This document shows positions 61,214 to 64,000 of a stretch of DNA of 64,000 bases, in pieces. The notes under the pieces are model-generated. The model searched no databases, was not told the origin of the DNA, and saw nothing but the letters and a program-made list of their open reading frames with translations. The translations under genes and the position numbers were made by a program. The stretch's first letter is position 1. Each line of letters begins with the position of its first letter. Origin of the DNA: Clostridia bacterium (GTDB lineage: Bacteria; Bacillota; Clostridia; Oscillospirales; Acutalibacteraceae); contig JAFQBE010000020.1 in NCBI GenBank assembly GCA_017416765.1, forward strand, positions 1 to 64,000, in the 5' to 3' direction.

Positions 61214-61741
61214 TTAACCGAACATTGTTCCGCCGTGGCAGTCGATACCGACGATAAGCGGAAAAGCTTTGAATTCAAGCCTTTTTACACTTTCGCAGCC
61301 CAAATCCTCAAAAGCTATTACATCGCATTTGGTTATACACTGTGCCGCCAAAGCACCTGCGCCGCCGATTGCACAAAGGTAAACTGCACCGTTTCGTATA
61401 ACAGCATCTGTAACTGCCTTACTTCTCGGACCTTTACCTATCATACAGGCAAGTCCCATATCAAGAAGCATAGGTGCATACGGGTCCATACGCGACGAGG
61501 TTGTAGGTCCGCAGCTGCCTATAGGCAGACCTTCGGGTGCAGGAGTAGGGCCTGCATAATAAATTGACGCGCCGTTCAAATCAAACGGAAGCTCTTTTTT
61601 TTCTTCAATAAGCCCAACTATGCGCTTATGTGCCGCATCACGCGCGGTATAAACACAGCCGCTTAGCAATACTCTGTCACCGGCTCTGAGCTTTTTTGCA
61701 AACAGAGAAAGCTCTGAAGAATCAAGTACATACTCAGCCAT
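61214..61741 (-). CDS. Class I fumarate hydratase / tartrate dehydratase beta subunit
   Basis: 175 aa, the size of the split beta subunit. Motifs: RAGDRVLLSGCVYTARDAAH, YAGPTPAPEGLPIGSCGPTT and SSRMDPYAPMLLDMGLACMIGKG, then AIGGAGALAAQC, all typical of the C-terminal domain of iron-sulfur fumarases. It interconverts fumarate and malate only together with an alpha subunit that carries the 4Fe-4S cluster; no alpha gene is in this operon or window. ATG 61741 lies inside the preceding gene (8-nt overlap), with AGAGGAAG upstream. Fourth gene after the transketolase genes. Confidence 0.9.
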   Translation of the reverse strand: MAEYVLDSSELSLFAKKLRAGDRVLLSGCVYTARDAAHKRIVGLIEEKKELPFDLNGASIYYAGPTPAPEGLPIGSCGPTTSSRMDPYAPMLLDMGLACMIGKGPRSKAVTDAVIRNGAVYLCAIGGAGALAAQCITKCDVIAFEDLGCESVKRLEFKAFPLIVGIDCHGGTMFG

Positions 61742-62024
61742 CGGAATCTTCCTCTTTATTCAGGTAATTCTGAAGGATACGGTCTACCTGTGAAAGAATT
61801 TCTTCCGGGTTATCGCTGTCAATAATTCTGTTTTCCTGCATTACGGCTTCTGCGGTTTCGTATTCATCAAGCTTTCTTTCAAGCTCGGTGATGCGGGCAT
61901 CCTTTCGCAGGTTTTCTTTTCGGCTTGCTTCAAGCTCTGACATGAGATTATTAATATAATCCATTACATCGCTACGGTCAAAACCGCCGAATATTTTCTT
62001 TTTAAACAACCTTTCTTCAGCCAT
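61734..62024 (-). CDS. DivIVA-like coiled-coil protein (96 aa)
   Basis: 96 aa. The N-terminal stretch LFKKKIFGGFDRSDVMDYIN matches the membrane-binding start of DivIVA/GpsB proteins (F-x-R-G-F-D-x-x-x-V), followed by a heptad-like Glu/Lys/Leu-rich helix of about 40 residues and an acidic end. DivIVA proteins are usually over 150 aa, so this is a short relative that may bind curved membrane or act as an adaptor. It starts 11 nt after the transketolase C gene and its end overlaps the fumarase-beta start by 8 nt. Its role among metabolic genes is unclear. Confidence 0.7.
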   Translation of the reverse strand: MAEERLFKKKIFGGFDRSDVMDYINNLMSELEASRKENLRKDARITELERKLDEYETAEAVMQENRIIDSDNPEEILSQVDRILQNYLNKEEDSDG

Positions 62025-62035
62025 AGCTTGTCTCC

Positions 62036-62980
62036 TTATTTAAGAGCAACTGCCGCCTTTGCCTTAACAGCAATGTTTTCTGCGGTCAAGCCGTAGATTT
62101 TAAGCATTTCAACAGCAGGACCGGAAGCACCGTAGGTATCTTCAACACCGACACGAAGTACGGGTACAGGGCAAGCTTCGCAGACAACATCTGCAACAGC
62201 TGAACCGAGACCGCCGATAACGCTGTGTTCTTCAGCTGTAACGATTACGCCTGTTTCCTTTGCAGCCTTGATGATAATATCCTTATCAATGGGCTTTATT
62301 GTTGCCATATTGATAACTCTCGCATCAATGCCTTCTGCCTTGAGGCTTTCTGCGGCGATAAGTGCTTCGTTTACCATAAGACCGGTTGCAATGATTGTAA
62401 CATCATTACCTGCTTTGAGCTCAACACCCTTGCCGATTTCAAACTTGTAGTTTTCATCGAAAAGTCTGGGAGTTGCAAGTCTGCCGAAACGAAGATAAAC
62501 AGGACCATCTGTTTCAGCTGCTGCAAGCACTGCAAGGCGGGCTTCAACATCGTCTGCAGGGTTGATAATTGTCATACCGGGGATAGTACGCATAAGCGCA
62601 ATATCTTCACAGCACTGGTGGCTTGCACCGTCTTCGCCGACAGAGATACCTGCGTGTGTAGCACCGATTTTAACATTGAGGTGTGTGTAGCCGATGGAGT
62701 TTCTGATTTGTTCAAAAGCTCTGCCTGCAGCAAACATTGCAAAGGAGCTTGCGAAAACCGTATAGCCTGTTGTTGCAAGACCTGCGGCAACACCCATCAT
62801 GTTACATTCTGCAATACCTGTATCGAAAAATCTTTCAGGGAATTCCTTTTTGAAAGCGATTGTTTTTGTTGCCTTTGCAAGGTCGGCATCAAGAACAATA
62901 ACCTTATCGTTTTTCTGACCGAGTTCAACGAGAGCCTTACCGTAGGCATCGCGTGTTGCGGTTTTAATTACATCTGCCAT
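62036..62980 (-). CDS. Transketolase, C-terminal subunit
   Basis: 314 aa containing the pyrimidine-binding and C-terminal domains of transketolase. RFFDTGIAECNMMGVAAGLA holds the conserved catalytic Glu that protonates the thiamine ring; SFAMFAAGRAFEQIRNSIGY and GATHAGISVGEDGASHQCCE (His) are family signatures. It pairs with the N subunit encoded just upstream to transfer two-carbon ketol units in the non-oxidative pentose phosphate pathway. ATG 62980 is preceded by GGTGA 4 nt upstream; the reading from GTG 62992 is less likely. Confidence 0.94.
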   Translation of the reverse strand: MADVIKTATRDAYGKALVELGQKNDKVIVLDADLAKATKTIAFKKEFPERFFDTGIAECNMMGVAAGLATTGYTVFASSFAMFAAGRAFEQIRNSIGYTHLNVKIGATHAGISVGEDGASHQCCEDIALMRTIPGMTIINPADDVEARLAVLAAAETDGPVYLRFGRLATPRLFDENYKFEIGKGVELKAGNDVTIIATGLMVNEALIAAESLKAEGIDARVINMATIKPIDKDIIIKAAKETGVIVTAEEHSVIGGLGSAVADVVCEACPVPVLRVGVEDTYGASGPAVEMLKIYGLTAENIAVKAKAAVALK

Positions 62981-63028
62981 AATATTCACCACGGTACATT
63001 TAAAATGTACCCTTACCCTTTCCTTAAA

Positions 63029-63868
63029 TTAGTTGAGAGCTGCAAGAGCTGCATCAAGCTCTGCCATTGCCTTGTCGTACTGTTCCTGGTTGGGGGCTGT
63101 GCCGTGCCAATCGCAATTGTTTTCCATAAAGGAAACGCCCTTGCCTTTGACTGTTTTTGCAATAATTGCTGTGGGCTTGCCCTTGAATTCTTTTGCTGCG
63201 GTGAAAGCTGAATCAATTTCATCAAAATCGTTACCGCAGATTTCAATTACATTCCAACCAAAAGCTGCAAACTTTTCGGGAATGGGATAGGGAGAGTTGA
63301 CCTCTTCAACTGTACCGTCAATCTGAAGGTTGTTGTTATCAACAACAGCTACAAGGTTATCAAGACCCTTTGCAGAAGCGTACATTGCTGCTTCCCAGAC
63401 CTGACCTTCCTGAATTTCACCGTCACCAAGAACGGTGAAAACTCTGTAATCAGCGCCGGAGAGCTTTGCACCAAGAGCCATACCTACGGCTGTTGAGATA
63501 CCCTGACCGAGTGAGCCTGTGCTCATATCAACACCGGGTGTACTCTTCATGCTGGGGTGACCCTGAAGCATTGCACCGGGCTTACGGAGCTTTTTGATTT
63601 CGTCCTCAGCGAAAAAGCCCTTGAGAGCAAGCGCTGCATAGAGTGCGGGGGCTGTGTGACCCTTTGAAAGAACAAAGCGGTCGCGACCTTCCCATTTGGG
63701 ATTTGCAGGGTCAACATTAAGATGTGAACAATAAAGATAAGTCATGATATCGGCTATCGAAAGTGAGCCGCCCGGATGACCCGATTTAGCGTTAAATGTA
63801 CCTTCGATAATACCTTTTCTTACCTTAACGGCATTGATTTCCAACTGTTTTTTTGCTGCTGCGTCCAA
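63029..63868 (-). CDS. Transketolase, N-terminal subunit
   Basis: 279 aa. It holds the thiamine-diphosphate binding domain: SGHPGGSLSIADIMTYL, SKGHTAPALYAALAL, and VLGDGEIQEGQVWEAAMYAS leading to AVVDNNNLQ (GDG...N motif). It is the partner of the C subunit, and the split arrangement is common in Firmicutes and archaea. I start at TTG 63868, which has GGAGGTGA at 5 nt; a TTG at 63883 would lie within that site. It is the first gene of a four-gene unit (tkt N, tkt C, DivIVA-like, fumarase beta). Confidence 0.94.
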   Translation of the reverse strand: MDAAAKKQLEINAVKVRKGIIEGTFNAKSGHPGGSLSIADIMTYLYCSHLNVDPANPKWEGRDRFVLSKGHTAPALYAALALKGFFAEDEIKKLRKPGAMLQGHPSMKSTPGVDMSTGSLGQGISTAVGMALGAKLSGADYRVFTVLGDGEIQEGQVWEAAMYASAKGLDNLVAVVDNNNLQIDGTVEEVNSPYPIPEKFAAFGWNVIEICGNDFDEIDSAFTAAKEFKGKPTAIIAKTVKGKGVSFMENNCDWHGTAPNQEQYDKAMAELDAALAALN

Positions 63869-63913
63869 AACAGTCACCTCCAAATTCTTAAATATTTATT
63901 TAATGTTAAAATA

Positions 63914-64000
63914 CTACTGTTTAGAAATTCTGTCCAGAAAAGCTGTAAAATAATCGGGCAATTCCGAACTTAATTCAATATATTCCTTGGTTTTGGGATG
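63914..64000 (-). CDS. C-terminal end of an RluA-type pseudouridine synthase (partial)
   Basis: Only the last 28 codons are in the window, ending at TAG 63914. The peptide HPKTKEYIELSSELPDYFTA and the following FLDRISKQ match the usual end of RluA/RluD-family enzymes (H-P-x-T-x-E ... LP-D). The gene runs in from beyond the right edge on the minus strand, 45 nt upstream of the transketolase start. Identification rests on a short fragment. Confidence 0.6.
   Translation of the reverse strand, partial: HPKTKEYIELSSELPDYFTAFLDRISKQ

Noticed and set aside
62225-63211. 328-aa Cys/Phe-rich open frame on the plus strand
   Set aside because: It lies wholly opposite the two transketolase genes, has no ribosome site, and its odd composition is the mirror of their codon use.

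Overview
The window looks like chromosome of a low-to-moderate G+C, Gram-positive, endospore-forming anaerobe of the class Clostridia, probably a gut Oscillospirales/Ruminococcaceae-type bacterium. The evidence is: spoIVA beside a SipL-type SPOCS/LysM gene, a manganese-catalase/CotJC-like protein, RNase J, GdpP, KtrAB, a two-subunit transketolase, OadB/OadG sodium-pump subunits, strong AGGAGG ribosome sites, frequent TTG/GTG starts and textbook TTGACA/TATAAT promoters. The genus is an inference; no database was searched. No prophage, IS element, CRISPR array or rRNA was seen.

Layout. 1-8.1 kb: the end of a CatA-type acetyltransferase, an AGE-family sugar epimerase, an anchored alpha/beta hydrolase, a YfcE-like phosphodiesterase, a GDSL esterase, a GH95-related glycosidase and a GDPD phosphodiesterase. 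8.1-10.7 kb: a three-gene regulatory unit (membrane XRE regulator, lipoprotein, ECF sigma with a long C-terminal extension). 10.8-17.1 kb: a drug/metabolite-type transporter, then an alpha-mannosidase/esterase unit divergent from a GPH sugar symporter. 17.2-20.8 kb: an AT-rich HEPN-like/GNAT pair, the manganese-catalase gene, a 39-aa Asn/Gln-rich ORF, an amidohydrolase and tRNA-Ala(GGC). 20.9-24 kb: uppP and a zinc-ribbon/TIR/membrane protein. 24-30.6 kb: three metallophosphoesterases, a GH29 fucosidase and a secreted alpha/beta hydrolase. 30.6-32.9 kb: OadG/OadB-like subunits and a GNAT enzyme. 33-39.6 kb: a five-gene operon (two ceramidase-like proteins, BadF-type GlcNAc-kinase-like, SIS protein, GH84 beta-N-acetylglucosaminidase). 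39.6-45.4 kb: an alkaline-phosphatase-superfamily protein, tRNA-Leu(TAG), a GH27 alpha-galactosidase, a second GPH symporter and an ADP-ribosylglycohydrolase-family protein. 45.5-64 kb: mostly housekeeping and sporulation genes (proS, ktrB-ktrA, a zinc-ribbon PASTA pseudokinase, rnj-gdpP, a degenerate phosphohexomutase, rnhA, sipL-spoIVA, a hexapeptide acyltransferase, a transketolase/DivIVA-like/fumarase-beta operon) and the tail of an RluA-type pseudouridine synthase.

How it fits together. The first 45 kb is dominated by host- or plant-glycan foraging. Most of the glycosidases (GH38, GH29, GH84, GH27, GH95-like) have no signal peptide, so they probably act inside the cell on oligosaccharides imported by the two GPH symporters. 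A few secreted esterase, phosphatase and ceramidase-like enzymes could trim ester, phosphate or lipid groups outside. The last 18 kb is core physiology: c-di-AMP and RNA turnover, K+ uptake, spore-coat basement layer and pentose phosphate metabolism. The least explained items are the XRE/lipoprotein/ECF unit, the zinc-ribbon TIR protein with a palindrome over its promoter, the PASTA pseudokinase, the degenerate phosphohexomutase and the 0.5-kb hairpin-rich gap at 51.2-51.7 kb.
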